A stretch of 44,886 nt of DNA from an uncultured Ectothiorhodospiraceae bacterium (GCA_945787715.1 CALZJE010000025.1:1-44886), one strand, 5' to 3'. Positions 15,394 to 27,136 are shown, counted from the stretch's first letter. Notes: generated by a model not told the origin, from the letters alone. Numbers and translations are program-made.

Positions 15394-17523
15394 TTACAAT
15401 TTATCGTCCGTAGATTTAGATATAGAGAGGCTGTTTTGTGTTAATTTTCCCTGCCCCGGAATTCTGATCAAATCGACAAGAATTGTCGCTGCTTCACGAA
15501 GCTTTATCAATTGAAGCTCGTCGCTTAAACTTTCTTTTTTAGCATCGTCTTTATCATCATCGGCAGAATCCTCTGCTAAGGAAACCGGCTCCATTCCACG
15601 CGACACACGAAATTTATTTAAGCGTTCATTGCGTGCTTCTTCTCTTTGCTCACGTTCCATTTTTCTTTTAGATTTAAGCAGAGATAACTCTTTACTATCT
15701 AAGACTTCTTTTCTCACTTCCGCTTGCGCCAGAAGAAACTTAAAGCCACTATCAAACTTAACACGGGCTTCATGACGCACCTTAGCATCTTTTATGTTAA
15801 CGGGTGCTTGATTGTTAGGTGTAAACCCTGCAGCAGCAATTCTCGCCCAAGGCAAGGCATTTTCCAAAGATCGTTCACCTTGATCATCATTCTCAACTGC
15901 GGTTGGGTATACAATATCAGGCACAACACCACGATGCTGTGTACTATCCCCGTTAACCCGAAAAAACTGCGCCATTGTCATTTTGAGCTTGCCGAGTGTG
16001 TCATCATTGCCTCGAGCATAGCGGTTTAAATCAACTATGGTTTGCACAGTTCCTTTCCCAAAGGTTGGTTCGCCAATAATAGTTCCTCGACCATAGTCCT
16101 GGATTGCTCCTGCAAATATCTCCGATGCTGATGCACTATATTGATCAACTAAAACTGCTAATGGACCAGTGTAAGCAATGTTTTCATCTTTATCCTCGTT
16201 CAATTGTATTTCGCCACTACTTTCACGAATTTGAACAACAGGACCAGACTTGATAAATAAACCAGTCAAAGAAACCGCTTCTACTAGCGATCCACCGCCA
16301 TTACCGCGCAGATCAATCACAATACCATCAACTTTTGCTACATTTAATTCGTCGATAATTTTTTGTGTATCGCGGGTTGTACTGCTGAAGTCTTTTTCAC
16401 CTCGGGCGGATGCTGCGAAATCCATGTAAAAAGTTGGAATTTCAATTATGCCTATTTTTTTATTTTCATCTCCAACAGGAACTTCTAGAATCGATTTTTT
16501 CACCTGCTGATCTTCGAGTTTAATTTTATTTCTAACAATTGTTATATATTTATCTGGACCATCTAGCCCACTATCTTTAGGTAATATATGTAATTGCACC
16601 GTAGAATCTTTAGGGCCACGAATTTTATCGACAACGTCATCCAAGCGCCAACCGATAACATCCGCCACTTCACCACTTGTACCCTGCCCTACACCAATAA
16701 TTCTATCTTCAGCATGAAGAAATCCACTTAAATCTGCTGGGCCACCCTTGATAACACGTTTCACTACAGTATGTTCATCGACTGTTTGCAACACTGCGCC
16801 AATCCCTTCTAGAGAAAGACTCATATTGATATTGAAGTTTTCCGAAGTCCGAGGTGAGAAATAGGCGGTATGGGGTTCTAAATTTCGCAGGTAAGCGTTG
16901 ATAAAAAATTCGTAAGCATCTTCTGCTTTAAATTGATCCGATCTCGCCTTTAAACGTTCATATCGTTTCTGTAACGTTTTTTTCAGCTCTTTCTCTTCTT
17001 TTTTCGCCAGTAAAAGTGTTAAATAATCATTCTTAACTCTTTTACGCCAGATTTCATCTAGCTCTTTTTCATTTTTAGCCCAGCTTGCCTCAGTTCTATC
17101 AAACAAATAAGTTTCATTAATGGAAAAATCAAAACCTTCTTCGATACGTTTTAATGCAAAATCGGCCCGTTCGATACGACGATCATTAAATTTTCGGAAC
17201 ATGATAAAAGCAGGTTCCAAATCACCTTTCAACAAGGAGTCATCCAGCACTGATTTGTATCGACTAAATTCGTCAATATCATTTTGAGTAAAAATACTGC
17301 GGTTTGGATCGAGTGTTTTTAAATATTCTTCGAGAATACGACTAGATTGCTCATCATTTAACCGGCTTTTTTTGTAGTGGTATTGATCAACAAACTTTGT
17401 AATTAAAACTGTGGATAAACCATGTTTTGGCAAAGGTTCTAGTTGCTCATGAGGTGTCGCTAAAGTTTGTCCAATTCCACTGGAAATCAGTAAAGAAACA
17501 AGGGCTATACTTCTTTTAATCAT
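15394..17523 (-). CDS. prc: Tail-specific C-terminal processing protease Prc
   Basis: The protein has 709 residues from the ATG at 17523; a TTG five codons upstream is possible. After a signal peptide (MIKRSIALVSLLISSGIGQT) comes the N-terminal lid region. A PDZ domain follows (SLSLEGIGAVLQTVDE.. GGPADLSG.. DRIIGVGQG), then the S41 peptidase core (VDGIVIDLRGNGGGSLVEAV). The catalytic Ser is in YSASASEIFA (about residue 467) and the Lys in FGKGTVQ (about residue 490). The C-terminal DUF3340 region has charged helices (KSKRKMEREQREEARNERL). Prc degrades or trims periplasmic proteins with non-polar C-termini, such as penicillin-binding protein 3 and peptidoglycan hydrolases. Length fits the family (682 in E. 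coli). Confidence 0.95.
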   Translation of the reverse strand: MIKRSIALVSLLISSGIGQTLATPHEQLEPLPKHGLSTVLITKFVDQYHYKKSRLNDEQSSRILEEYLKTLDPNRSIFTQNDIDEFSRYKSVLDDSLLKGDLEPAFIMFRKFNDRRIERADFALKRIEEGFDFSINETYLFDRTEASWAKNEKELDEIWRKRVKNDYLTLLLAKKEEKELKKTLQKRYERLKARSDQFKAEDAYEFFINAYLRNLEPHTAYFSPRTSENFNINMSLSLEGIGAVLQTVDEHTVVKRVIKGGPADLSGFLHAEDRIIGVGQGTSGEVADVIGWRLDDVVDKIRGPKDSTVQLHILPKDSGLDGPDKYITIVRNKIKLEDQQVKKSILEVPVGDENKKIGIIEIPTFYMDFAASARGEKDFSSTTRDTQKIIDELNVAKVDGIVIDLRGNGGGSLVEAVSLTGLFIKSGPVVQIRESSGEIQLNEDKDENIAYTGPLAVLVDQYSASASEIFAGAIQDYGRGTIIGEPTFGKGTVQTIVDLNRYARGNDDTLGKLKMTMAQFFRVNGDSTQHRGVVPDIVYPTAVENDDQGERSLENALPWARIAAAGFTPNNQAPVNIKDAKVRHEARVKFDSGFKFLLAQAEVRKEVLDSKELSLLKSKRKMEREQREEARNERLNKFRVSRGMEPVSLAEDSADDDKDDAKKESLSDELQLIKLREAATILVDLIRIPGQGKLTQNSLSISKSTDDKL

Positions 17524-18039
17524 ATTTATACCAAGCAAGTAATTAATAATTCAAACTTATGAAAATTGATGACTAGTGTCCTATCAGTACCAACTAAGGG
17601 GTCTTCTCTTCTCGGAGAGCCTCCTAATACCTTTATATCATCCAAATGTGCATTGGTCATGCCGATTAAGTGAATAAGATAAAAGATCCCATTATATTAA
17701 TATAAGTTCAATCTTAATGTTTTCAACGTCTAATTATTAAGTCGGCTAGCCGTTAGAGAGCTGAATAATAAATAGTCAAATATATGGGCTTTCTTCAAAT
17801 ATAGCATCAAAAGTTGCTAGCCACTCGCTTTTCTCTGAAAAATCCGCAGCTCAGTCTCCAATAATTAATCCACAAACATCGGATTACACTTATATTTTTA
17901 CTATAGAGGTATGGAGGGAGGAAATGATTACAGTATTGAGAGGAATTAATGATACTCAGCCGATACATTTCGGTATTCGGCTGAGTTTGGCGCCCTAGGA
18001 AGCCTACCCCCAAATAGGAAGGTTCCTAGCCCTATAACA
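17524..18039. other. Intergenic region with hairpins
   Basis: About 515 bases without a gene. A strong hairpin, ACTCAGCCGATAC / GTATTCGGCTGAGT (17954-17986), and a second CTAGGAA/TTCCTAG hairpin near 17995-18030 lie just after the carbonic anhydrase stop. They probably end its transcript, although no clear T-run follows. Nothing else was recognised. Confidence 0.55.
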
Positions 18040-18849
18040 TTAATTAATTGGAGCTAACAACTTAGGATTGACAACAAGTTTTCTCACACCATGGGCATGA
18101 TCTTCTTCAAACACGTTGCTTTCACACCATTCACTCAAGCTGTTTATATCCACTTTTGCACAATGAGGACGCACGCTCCAAGAAACTTGAAGCGGTGAAC
18201 AGCTCTCACCGGTGTATTTAGGACCCGTTGTTGACCCTAGGAACTCAACGGGATTACCTGTTGTCGTTGGTAGTGCTTTTGCCTGATGTAAACCGTTAAC
18301 CATGTTTCCATCATATGATAGATCCTTGAAGTTCATTGCCGATGAATCATTAACGACTGTGAATACTTGCGTTTCTACACGTAGATCAGGATTTGCACAA
18401 CTATCAGATAGACAAGAACCCAAGCCTTTTCCTGGTTTCACTTTACATGAAGTATGAACCCAGTGAACTTCAACTGTATCGCCAGGTTTAATCCCTTTAC
18501 AATGATTGACTTTTGGCTCTTTTAACTCAGCTTTAGTAAGCGATGTACTCATATTACACTGATATCCACCACCCTGGCCTGCATGACTACCGTGGCCGCC
18601 ATCTCCTGCAAAGATAGAGAAATCTTTCGCTTTATGCTCGGCATTGTTATGAAAATGTATATTACACAAGTTCATTTCTTTATGACTTGGCGCCAATGAA
18701 AAAACACGTTTGTTTTCGCCAGCAAAGTTGTCAATATCTCTAGGAGTTTGTGGTCCAGCACCGTCACATGATCCTCCCGCCATGCTGCTTGCTGAAAAAA
18801 GACCAATCACTAGTGCGATACCAGCCTGACCAAATCCACTCATTCTCAT
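18040..18849 (-). CDS. Delta-class carbonic anhydrase-like protein
   Basis: The protein has 269 residues. AAGGAA lies 6 nt before the ATG, and the signal peptide is cleaved near SSMAGG. The mature part is rich in His and Cys. Candidate zinc ligands lie in MNLCNIHFHNNAEHKA and DTVEVHWVHTSC. A Gly/His-rich loop (GDGGHGSHAGQGGG) and NVFEEDHAHGVRKLVV near the end match the delta-class/CA_like family. That family was first described in marine algae and is widespread in marine bacteria. Several Cys suggest periplasmic disulfides. The enzyme would interconvert CO2 and bicarbonate in the periplasm. It is a single gene with no clear partners. Confidence 0.8.
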   Translation of the reverse strand: MRMSGFGQAGIALVIGLFSASSMAGGSCDGAGPQTPRDIDNFAGENKRVFSLAPSHKEMNLCNIHFHNNAEHKAKDFSIFAGDGGHGSHAGQGGGYQCNMSTSLTKAELKEPKVNHCKGIKPGDTVEVHWVHTSCKVKPGKGLGSCLSDSCANPDLRVETQVFTVVNDSSAMNFKDLSYDGNMVNGLHQAKALPTTTGNPVEFLGSTTGPKYTGESCSPLQVSWSVRPHCAKVDINSLSEWCESNVFEEDHAHGVRKLVVNPKLLAPIN

Positions 18850-19616
18850 TTTGCGTTCCTTATAGGTTATTTATAGAATTTATTCTCATTCAATCTAAAA
18901 AAATCAGTTCAATTAACCTAAAAAAACAGTTGATCCCTGGAATATGCTCCAAGAGCACTTCCAAAATGGCGTAACTCTGTCTCATGTTTCGCTTAGCTAG
19001 ATGAAAAAACTCGCTTCGCCAACCAGATCAAGACACATTTATCATCACGCTATTTAAAAAATTATTCTACGTTCTATTTTCACGCCCAACTGATTCTTTA
19101 GGATAAATATATATCCTAAGAGCGGCAGTACCACCATTCATAGTTTTATCTCATTTAATAATAGCCTGCTCTTCAAGTGCACTTACATACCCTGAAAACA
19201 CCCTATACCAATATTTGTATAATCAAAGCGCAGGTCGTTTGAAACTAAGCAAACCATAATTACCGCTCTTATTCGCCTCCCAATTAACTTTCTTAGACTC
19301 AAGTAATAGCTAAGAATATACATATTAAACAAATTGTATACTTCTTAATCCAAATACTACACTGAATGATCCCGGAAAGTTCCGGAAAGTAAATTTAACA
19401 ATGCCACCAATGTTTTACAATGGAAAAAGACAAACAATTAACAAATGCAGTTGCTGTTTTAAAGTGACTGTAAATTTTCAATTTTATTTGGATGAAAATA
19501 ATACAACCAGACGATGAAATTGCAAAAGCTGAAGTAGGTGAAGAGGGTGAAGAGGGTGAGAAGTTTTCGAGGCAACAGGAAATACGGCTTCGCTAGAACA
19601 CGAAGCCGACTAACAA
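18850..19616. other. Intergenic region upstream of carbonic anhydrase and after purA
   Basis: About 770 bases without a recognised gene. Small repeats occur: a GGAAAGTTCC-type duplication near 19373-19391 and three GGTGAAGAG-type units at 19536-19562. A 34-codon frame (19492-19596, plus) spans the latter and is low-complexity (EVGEEGEEGE); it overlaps the purA terminator and is not called as a gene. Confidence 0.5.
19585..19608 (-). terminator. Terminator of purA
   Basis: CGGCTTCG (19585-19592) pairs perfectly with CGAAGCCG (19601-19608) 9 nt after the purA stop. On the minus strand TATTTCCTGTT follows. Confidence 0.65.
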
Positions 19617-21076
<1,460 letters not shown>

Positions 21077-21092
<16 letters not shown>

Positions 21093-22261
21093 GGTTCAAC
21101 TAACCAAACGTTTTCACGCTTCACTAAAATTCGTTTGCAGCCCATTTCAAAACCACTAACTTGCTGGTTTGGAAGTTCACGAATCACGCTTTCACCTGAT
21201 TCACGCAGCTCATGGATTTTATTTTCAAGAGCGGCATCATCCGTTGCTGGTGCAAAAATTCCATGGTCAGCCACCTCAAAATCAGGCAACAATTGGCAAA
21301 TAGCCCGCAGATCCATGCTATAACCAGTTGCACACCGCGCTCTACCAAACACTTTTCCGATATCGTCGTAGCGACCACCTTGAGCTATCGCTTGCCAGTA
21401 GCCCGGCACATAAGCGGCAAAAACAACACCAGTGTGATAACCATATCCTCTCAGCTCGGCAAGATCAAAATGGACGTTGATATCTGCGTAACGTTTTTTT
21501 AAACCGGTATATATGTCTTCTAGCTCTTGTAATGCCGCAAGTACAGATTGATTTGCTGAACCTAAGCTTTTTTTCGCTTCGGTTAATGTTTCTTCACCAC
21601 CATTTAAATCGGCTAGGGCTAAAAATGCTGCCTGACAATCGCTATCAAGAGCGGAGGTGAGTGATGCAATTTCTGGCTTGGCTTTACGTTGAAGTGCATC
21701 AAAAAGTAACTTTTCTAAATCACTATCAACACCATATTGACCAACCAACTCTCTGAATATTCCGACATGTCCCAAATCGAGCGATATCGCTTTTAAACCA
21801 CTTCGTTTTAGAGAGCTCAACATAAGCTCAAGGACTTCGATGTCACTTGCTATGCCACTATGACCAAAAAGCTCCGCCCCAATTTGAATGGGATTGCGGG
21901 AACCACCGAGTTCTCTGGGTTGAGTTAACAATACAGGGCCGGCATAGCATAAACGAGAAGGGCCATCATGCTGCATACGATGAGCATCAATTCGAGAGAC
22001 TTGCGGTGTAATATCTGCTCGCACGCCCAATAAACGCCCTGTTAACTCATCAGTTAACTTAAATGTATGTTTCTCTAAATCGTTACCTGTTCCAACCAGT
22101 AGAGACTCTAGATATTCCACCATGGGTGTCATTACATAGCGATATCCCCAGCGTTGATATAGCTTTAATATCGATCTTCTTAAAAATTCTATTTGCTCAG
22201 CTTGCTCAGGAAGTAGCTCATCAATACCTTCTGGCAGTAGCCAACGTTCTGTATCAGACAT
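21077..22261 (-). CDS. hisZ: ATP phosphoribosyltransferase regulatory subunit
   Basis: The protein has 394 residues. It is a catalytically inactive class II histidyl-tRNA synthetase paralogue: motif-2-like TFKLTDELTGRLLGVRADIT PQVSRIDAH is kept, and a late YGYHTGVVFAAYVPG region replaces the aminoacylation signature. HisZ assembles with short-form HisG to catalyse and regulate the first step of histidine synthesis. hisG itself is not in the window. Position between DUF2065 and purA is the usual one. The last codons overlap spacer repeat copy A. Confidence 0.93.
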
Positions 22262-22273
22262 TGTTTTTTCTTA

Positions 22274-22459
22274 TCAATTAACTAGATATAATAAAATTAA
22301 ACCAATAATCATTGAAACCAATCCACCCACTCTCAAACTTCTATCATCCATTTCCGCCATCTTGACTAGCATTTGACGCAGCCCATGAGGATTGAGAAAA
22401 GGTAAAATACCTTCAAGGATTAACAATAATGCAGTGGCAACCCATATGTCATGCCACAT
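22274..22459 (-). CDS. DUF2065 membrane protein
   Basis: The protein has 61 residues from the ATG at 22459, which follows AGGTGAAA and starts the conserved MWHDIWVATALLLILEGILP. Two membrane segments are visible: residues 5-20 and the C-terminal LVSMIIGLILLYLVN. It is an inner-membrane protein of unknown function that is almost always found between hflC and hisZ in gammaproteobacteria. The stop is 12 nt before hisZ. An upstream in-frame extension runs into spacer repeat copy B and is not conserved. Confidence 0.9.
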   Translation of the reverse strand: MWHDIWVATALLLILEGILPFLNPHGLRQMLVKMAEMDDRSLRVGGLVSMIIGLILLYLVN

Positions 22460-22502
22460 ATTTTCACCTATTATCCTATAAAGATCAGTTGGACGCGAGA
22501 TT

Positions 22503-22610
22503 AGAGTGCAAGCAATTGGTTTGGATGGCGTAATGAAAAGTTTTGCGATCACCTGATTGGTGATTCAAATACTTTTTATATAGCCAGGCGAATCAATAGA
22601 TTGTGCTCTC
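22503..22610. repeat. Palindromic spacer repeat, copy B (hflC-DUF2065)
   Basis: The core 22522-22595 aligns with copy A (GGCGTAATGAAAA, GATCACCTGATTGGTGAT, TATATAGCCAGGCGAATCAA). The outer arms differ in sequence from copy A but still pair partly (AGAGTGCAAGCAATT with ATTGTGCTCT). A further block at about 22660-22684 (ATCGCGGATCAACT, then TTTTTATAGG) matches the right flank of copy A after a gap of about 50 bp. Confidence 0.7.
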
Positions 22611-22699
22611 GACAATTGCTCCTGCATTGTTCTACCTTCGCGCATCCCTGCGCTCGTAAATCGCGGATCAACTGGTTTTTATAGGATTATACACTCATA

Positions 22700-22740
22700 C
22701 AAAAAATCGGGCGGTGTTTATTCACTAAACACCGCCCGAT
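22700..22740 (-). terminator. Terminator after hflC
   Basis: ATCGGGCGGTGTTTA (22706-22720) pairs perfectly with TAAACACCGCCCGAT (22726-22740) around a 5-nt loop. On the minus strand a T-run follows (22701-22707). Such a strong terminator inside the block means DUF2065-hisZ-purA probably has its own promoter. Confidence 0.85.
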
Positions 22741-22769
22741 CATTTAACTCAGCATTCTAAAAAAGGCTG

Positions 22770-23648
22770 TTACTTTTCTTCTTTAGTAGATGCGTTGAAA
22801 TATTTAAAGAACTCCGCATCTGGCTTAACAACCATAATGTCATTCTTACTTGCAAAAGAGCTTCTATATGCATTCAAACTACGATAGAAAGAGTAGAATT
22901 CTTTATTTTGCTCATATGCTGCTGCGTAGATTTTAGCTGATGATGCATCTCCCGCACCCTTGATTTGCTCAGCATCACGATAGCCTTCCGCAATAATGAT
23001 CTCACGTTGACGATCCGCATCTGCTGTAATTCTTTCCGCTTGCTCAGCACCGCGAGAACGAAAGTCTTTAGCAACCCTTCCGCGCTCTGCTTCCATACGT
23101 CGGAAAACCGAATTACTAACATCGCGAGGAAGATCAATACGCTTGATTCGTACATCCACAACCTCAATGCCGAACTCATTCACTTGATTGCTGGCGTTCA
23201 CTCTCAAGTTGTCCATAATCTGTGAACGTTCGCCAGATACAGCTTCCTGAATAGTGCGTTTACCAAACTCATTACGAAATCCATCTTTCACAATCTGTGA
23301 AATTCGAGTCGCAGCACGACGCTCGTCACCACCCATGGATTTATAGTATGACGCCACATCAATAATCCGCCACTTAACAAATGAATCGACCACAACGTTT
23401 TTCTTCTCGCTGGTCAAATACTCTTCTGGTGGTGCATCCATTGTTAAAATACGCGCATCGAATTTGCGGATATTATTAAAAATAGGAATCTTAAAATGAA
23501 CACCAGGCTCGAAATCAGTTGAAACAATCTCACCCAGACGAAACATGATTGCTTTCTCGCGCTCATCAACCGTAAACAGTGCAAAAGATCCAATGAATAT
23601 AGCTATCGCTACGACTATGCCGATTAATTTCATATTAATAGCGCCCAT
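22770..23648 (-). CDS. hflC: HflC, protease modulator
   Basis: The protein has 292 residues. The ATG overlaps the last base of the hflK TAA stop (TAATG), so translation is coupled. After one N-terminal membrane segment (KLIGIVVAIAIFIGSFALFT) the SPFH/prohibitin domain follows. It shows VDEREKAIMFRLGEIV, GVHFKIPIFNNIRKFDARIL and a long coiled part EAERGRVAKDFRSRGAEQAE. HflC forms with HflK a large membrane complex around the FtsH protease and modulates its activity. Confidence 0.96.
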   Translation of the reverse strand: MGAINMKLIGIVVAIAIFIGSFALFTVDEREKAIMFRLGEIVSTDFEPGVHFKIPIFNNIRKFDARILTMDAPPEEYLTSEKKNVVVDSFVKWRIIDVASYYKSMGGDERRAATRISQIVKDGFRNEFGKRTIQEAVSGERSQIMDNLRVNASNQVNEFGIEVVDVRIKRIDLPRDVSNSVFRRMEAERGRVAKDFRSRGAEQAERITADADRQREIIIAEGYRDAEQIKGAGDASSAKIYAAAYEQNKEFYSFYRSLNAYRSSFASKNDIMVVKPDAEFFKYFNASTKEEK

Positions 23649-24907
23649 TATCTTGCCCCCCTGTCACGTAAGGTATCTCGTAGTCGGCGTTCGACCTGTT
23701 GAGTTGCCGCAGGTATCTCCGCTGGAGGAACAAACTGCTGTATTACCGATGGCGATGATTGCTGATTAGCTTGCCCCATCAAGCGATCAAGTGGCAAGTA
23801 AAGCAAATTGTTGCCGCCTTCTACATCAATCATAACTTTTGTCGTATTACTCATAACCGTTTCGATAGTTTCCAGATATAAACGCTCACGTGTCACTTCA
23901 GGAGCAGCTTCAAACTCTTTGAGCAGTTGCGTGAAACGACTGGATTCACCTTCGGCTTGTGCGATGACACGTTCTTTATAACCATTCGATGCTTCAAGTT
24001 GCCTTGCTGCATTACCACGCGCTTTAGGGATAATATCATTAGAATAGGCTTCAGCATTGTTAATTAATCGCTGTTGATCCTCTCGCGCTCGGATTGCATC
24101 TTCAAATGAGTCACGCACCTCTTCAGGTGGCTGAGCACTTTGCAAGTTTACACTGGTTACCAGCAGTCCGGCTTTATAGTCATCAAGAATCGACTGGATT
24201 AATATTTCGGTACGTTCCGCAATGTCACTTTGTCCTTCAGTCAGCACAAAATCCATTTTACTTTTACCTATCGCTTCACGGATCGCACTTTCCGTTGCTT
24301 GGCGTAGTGTCATGTCAGGATCACGTACAGCGAATAAATAATCTTTTGCATCTTTCACACGATATTGAACCGCGAATTTAATATCTACGATATTCTCATC
24401 TTGCGTTAACATCATAGACTCTTGAGGAACGGTGCTCGCATCACGGCCTGTCGTTGAGCGATAACCCACTTCCACGTTTCTGCTTTGATCCACATCAACG
24501 ATTTCCACGCGATCAAATGGATAAGGAATATGCCAGTGAGGTCCAGGCTGAGTGGTGTCAGTATAAGCACCTAGCCTTAATACCACACCTCGTTCTGCAG
24601 GATCGACAATATATATCCCTGAAAAAATCCACATCAGAAAAAGAACACCAGCAAACACACCGATGAGTTTGGAGCTGGGCGCTCCGCCACCGAAAGAACT
24701 GCCGCCACCGCCACTAGTGCCGCCGCCTTTTTTGCCACCACCTTTCCCACCGAAAAGCTTAGTGACTTTATCTTGCATCTGCTTCACAACTTCATCCAGG
24801 TCTGGTGGGTTTTTATCGTTGCCTTTATCGCCGCGATTACCCCATGGGTCTTTTTTATCTTTCCCATCATCATCTCCACCAGAGCCACCGGGTTCATTCC
24901 AGGCCAT
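23648..24907 (-). CDS. hflK: HflK, protease modulator
   Basis: The protein has 419 residues from the ATG at 24907 (GGAG 5 nt upstream), beginning with the conserved MAWNEPGG. A long Gly/Asp/Lys-rich N-terminal stretch is followed by one membrane segment (LIGVFAGVLFLMWIFSGIYI) and the SPFH domain (VDPAERGVVLRLGAYTD). The C-terminal coil has QAEGESSRFTQLLKEFEAAP. A glycine-rich linker (GGKGGGKKGGGTSGGGGSS) is typical. It is the partner of HflC in the FtsH-modulating complex. Confidence 0.96.
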   Translation of the reverse strand: MAWNEPGGSGGDDDGKDKKDPWGNRGDKGNDKNPPDLDEVVKQMQDKVTKLFGGKGGGKKGGGTSGGGGSSFGGGAPSSKLIGVFAGVLFLMWIFSGIYIVDPAERGVVLRLGAYTDTTQPGPHWHIPYPFDRVEIVDVDQSRNVEVGYRSTTGRDASTVPQESMMLTQDENIVDIKFAVQYRVKDAKDYLFAVRDPDMTLRQATESAIREAIGKSKMDFVLTEGQSDIAERTEILIQSILDDYKAGLLVTSVNLQSAQPPEEVRDSFEDAIRAREDQQRLINNAEAYSNDIIPKARGNAARQLEASNGYKERVIAQAEGESSRFTQLLKEFEAAPEVTRERLYLETIETVMSNTTKVMIDVEGGNNLLYLPLDRLMGQANQQSSPSVIQQFVPPAEIPAATQQVERRLRDTLRDRGAR

Positions 24908-24994
24908 GTTCACTCCATTTTCTTTAATGCCAGATTTCTCAATTATCTTCATAATTTCATTCCCAAAATATCTCGCTCGCGAAATATTAGTTGT

Positions 24995-26278
24995 TTAACC
25001 CGCACTTGATGCCTCTAAAATATAACTTTGATTGGGTACAATTTCTTCCAATCGATGTTTTTGCATACTAACTTCAATCAAAAAACCGCCGTCTTCAGGA
25101 TCACTCTCACCAACAACAACGCCAAGCTCATAGAACCTCGCGCGCATTTTTGCATCAGATGGTTTAAGTTTTACCCAACAATGGACAAACTCCTGACCAA
25201 AAAACTCTTTTAATGATTCTATAACAAGATCAATTCCATTTCCTGTTTTTGATGAAAGCCAAATGCGTTTTGCCCGGCCATTTTCATCATAGTCCACATG
25301 AGGTTCGACATCATCTAACAAATCGATTTTATTGTAAATTTCTATTTGGTGAATATCATCAGCTTCAATTTCTGCTAACACCAAATTCACCTGATCAATG
25401 CGGTCTTTTCGATCAGGATGTGACGCATCAATGACATGAAGCAATAAATGCGCTTGTTGAGTTTCTTCTAGAGTTGATCGAAATGCCGCTACCAAATCGT
25501 GCGGTAGTTGCCGAATAAACCCGACGGTGTCAGCCAAAACAATTGGGCCAGCATCTGCAATCTCAACTCGACGTAGAGTGGGGTCTAAAGTCGCGAATAA
25601 CTGATCTTCAGCGTAAACTGTTGCACCAGTCATGGTATTAAACAAAGTAGATTTGCCAGCATTAGTGTATCCAACCAAAGAGACTGTTGGTATTTCCGCA
25701 CGTTTACGAGAGCGACGACCCTGCTGGCGTTGCTTCTGTACTTTTTCCAAGCGCTTATTAATATGCTTAATTCGATCATTAAGCAGCCGCCTATCAGTTT
25801 CCAGCTGAGTTTCACCTGGACCTCTTAAACCGATACCACCTTTTTGACGTTCAAGATGAGTCCACCCCCGAATTAAGCGTGTTGACAAATGTTTAAGCTG
25901 AGCAAGCTCAACTTGTAACTTACCTTCAAATGATCGAGCTCTTTGCGCAAAAATGTCGAGAATTAATCCTGTTCGGTCAACAACCTTACACTTTAATTCT
26001 CGCTCTAGGTTTCGCTCTTGCGCAGGTGAGAGCGCATGGTCAAAAATAACAACATCAGCTTCGCATTCAATGACTGTTTGTTGTATCTCTTCCGCTTTCC
26101 CTTTACCCACAAAATATTTCGGGTCTGGACGATGACGAGACCCTGAGATAAATTCGATAACCTTTACTCCAGCAGATTCAACAAGCTCCTTAAATTCATC
26201 CGGTTCTCCGGATTCTTCAGAGCCTATCTGTAACTGTACGAGTAAAGCGTTTTCCCCGCCACGATGACGCTCAAACAA
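24995..26278 (-). CDS. hflX: Ribosome-associated GTPase HflX
   Basis: The protein has 427 residues and starts with TTG at 26278 (FERHRGGENALLVQ), which matches the usual N-terminus of the family; no ATG fits. The N-terminal HflX domain includes FDHALSPAQERNLERELKCK, DRTGLILDIFAQRARSFEGK and ERQKGGIGLRGPGETQLETD. The GTPase domain shows G1 GYTNAGKST, G3 DTVGFIRQLP and G4 NKIDLL. HflX splits or rescues stalled ribosomes during stress. It follows hfq by 71 nt. Confidence 0.96.
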   Translation of the reverse strand: MFERHRGGENALLVQLQIGSEESGEPDEFKELVESAGVKVIEFISGSRHRPDPKYFVGKGKAEEIQQTVIECEADVVIFDHALSPAQERNLERELKCKVVDRTGLILDIFAQRARSFEGKLQVELAQLKHLSTRLIRGWTHLERQKGGIGLRGPGETQLETDRRLLNDRIKHINKRLEKVQKQRQQGRRSRKRAEIPTVSLVGYTNAGKSTLFNTMTGATVYAEDQLFATLDPTLRRVEIADAGPIVLADTVGFIRQLPHDLVAAFRSTLEETQQAHLLLHVIDASHPDRKDRIDQVNLVLAEIEADDIHQIEIYNKIDLLDDVEPHVDYDENGRAKRIWLSSKTGNGIDLVIESLKEFFGQEFVHCWVKLKPSDAKMRARFYELGVVVGESDPEDGGFLIEVSMQKHRLEEIVPNQSYILEASSAG

Positions 26279-26349
26279 AACTATTTAACCTTAACAACTG
26301 TGTCAAACGAAACAACTGTGCTGTCTTGAACGAGAATCATCAAACGGCG

Positions 26350-26595
26350 TTAACCATTTCCGCTTTCTGGCGTCTCATCTGTTGTCAAACGTATATTACG
26401 AGCTGGAACGACGGTTGAAATAGCGTGTTTATATACCATTTGGTTTACAGTATTTTTTAGTAAAACAACAAATTGATCAAAAGAATCCACTTGCCCTTGT
26501 AACTTTATACCATTTACTAAGTAAATCGATACGGGTACCTTTTCTTTTCGCAACATGTTAAGGAACGGGTCTTGTAGACTTTGCCCTTTTGACAT
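26350..26595 (-). CDS. hfq: RNA chaperone Hfq
   Basis: The protein has 81 residues, with AAGGAG before the ATG. The Sm1 motif ([20 protein letters not shown]) and the Sm2 segment ([14 protein letters not shown]) are intact, with the proximal-face residues YKHAIST. The C-terminal tail is short ([15 protein letters not shown]). Hexameric Hfq pairs small RNAs with mRNAs. The gene follows miaA after a 541-nt spacer, longer than in many relatives, so it probably has its own promoters. Confidence 0.97.
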   Translation of the reverse strand: MSKGQSLQDPFLNMLRKEKVPVSIYLVNGIKLQGQVDSFDQFVVLLKNTVNQMVYKHAISTVVPARNIRLTTDETPESGNG

Positions 26596-27136
26596 ATTTT
26601 TCTTCTCCTTAAGTACTTAATCTATGCCTTGTAAAAATCATGACGCCAATGCAACCAATTCTTGACTAATGAACAACCACGATTAACCCTGAACTTCAAG
26701 CAAACCTCAACAAAATAAGCTTGTATTGCAATGCGAGAAATTTCTTGAAAATATTATTCAAAAGAAACGTTGTTGCCCCCGCTTAACAAAAGGCCGTAGC
26801 GCGAATAATACACGCTCTATTAAATTTTTAACAAGTTTTATTGAATTTTTTTTATAAAAACAATACTTTTCATTTATTTGTTCATTTTATAACTCATTCC
26901 GAGTACAAAATTAGAAATAAAAAAACGAGTATGAAATTTCTCCAGAGACACAAATGTTTACTGACTTATTGACGTCACAATAAGCTTTCTCCTGCCGGAA
27001 AGATTAACAATACTCTGCTCTACCGTTGCTACAAACGTAAGTCTACCTTTTTCACTCTTACAACCGCTCTTCAGAAAATCCTTTGTAGATCTGAAGCACC
27101 ACTCAATCACCCCATAAATCTGTAAAAAAATGCAGC
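26596..27136. other. miaA-hfq spacer
   Basis: 541 bases without a gene. This is AT-rich and likely contains the hfq promoters, but no unambiguous sigma-70 or sigma-32 box could be fixed. A weak inverted repeat TTTCTTGAA / TTCAAAAGAAA lies at about 26749-26775. Confidence 0.5.

Noticed and set aside
19492-19596. 34-codon frame with GEEGEEGE repeats
   Set aside because: Low complexity, overlaps the purA terminator hairpin, no ribosome site.
24663-24998. Proline-rich plus-strand frame (PPPFLPPPFPP)
   Set aside because: It is the antisense shadow of the glycine-rich linker of hflK.
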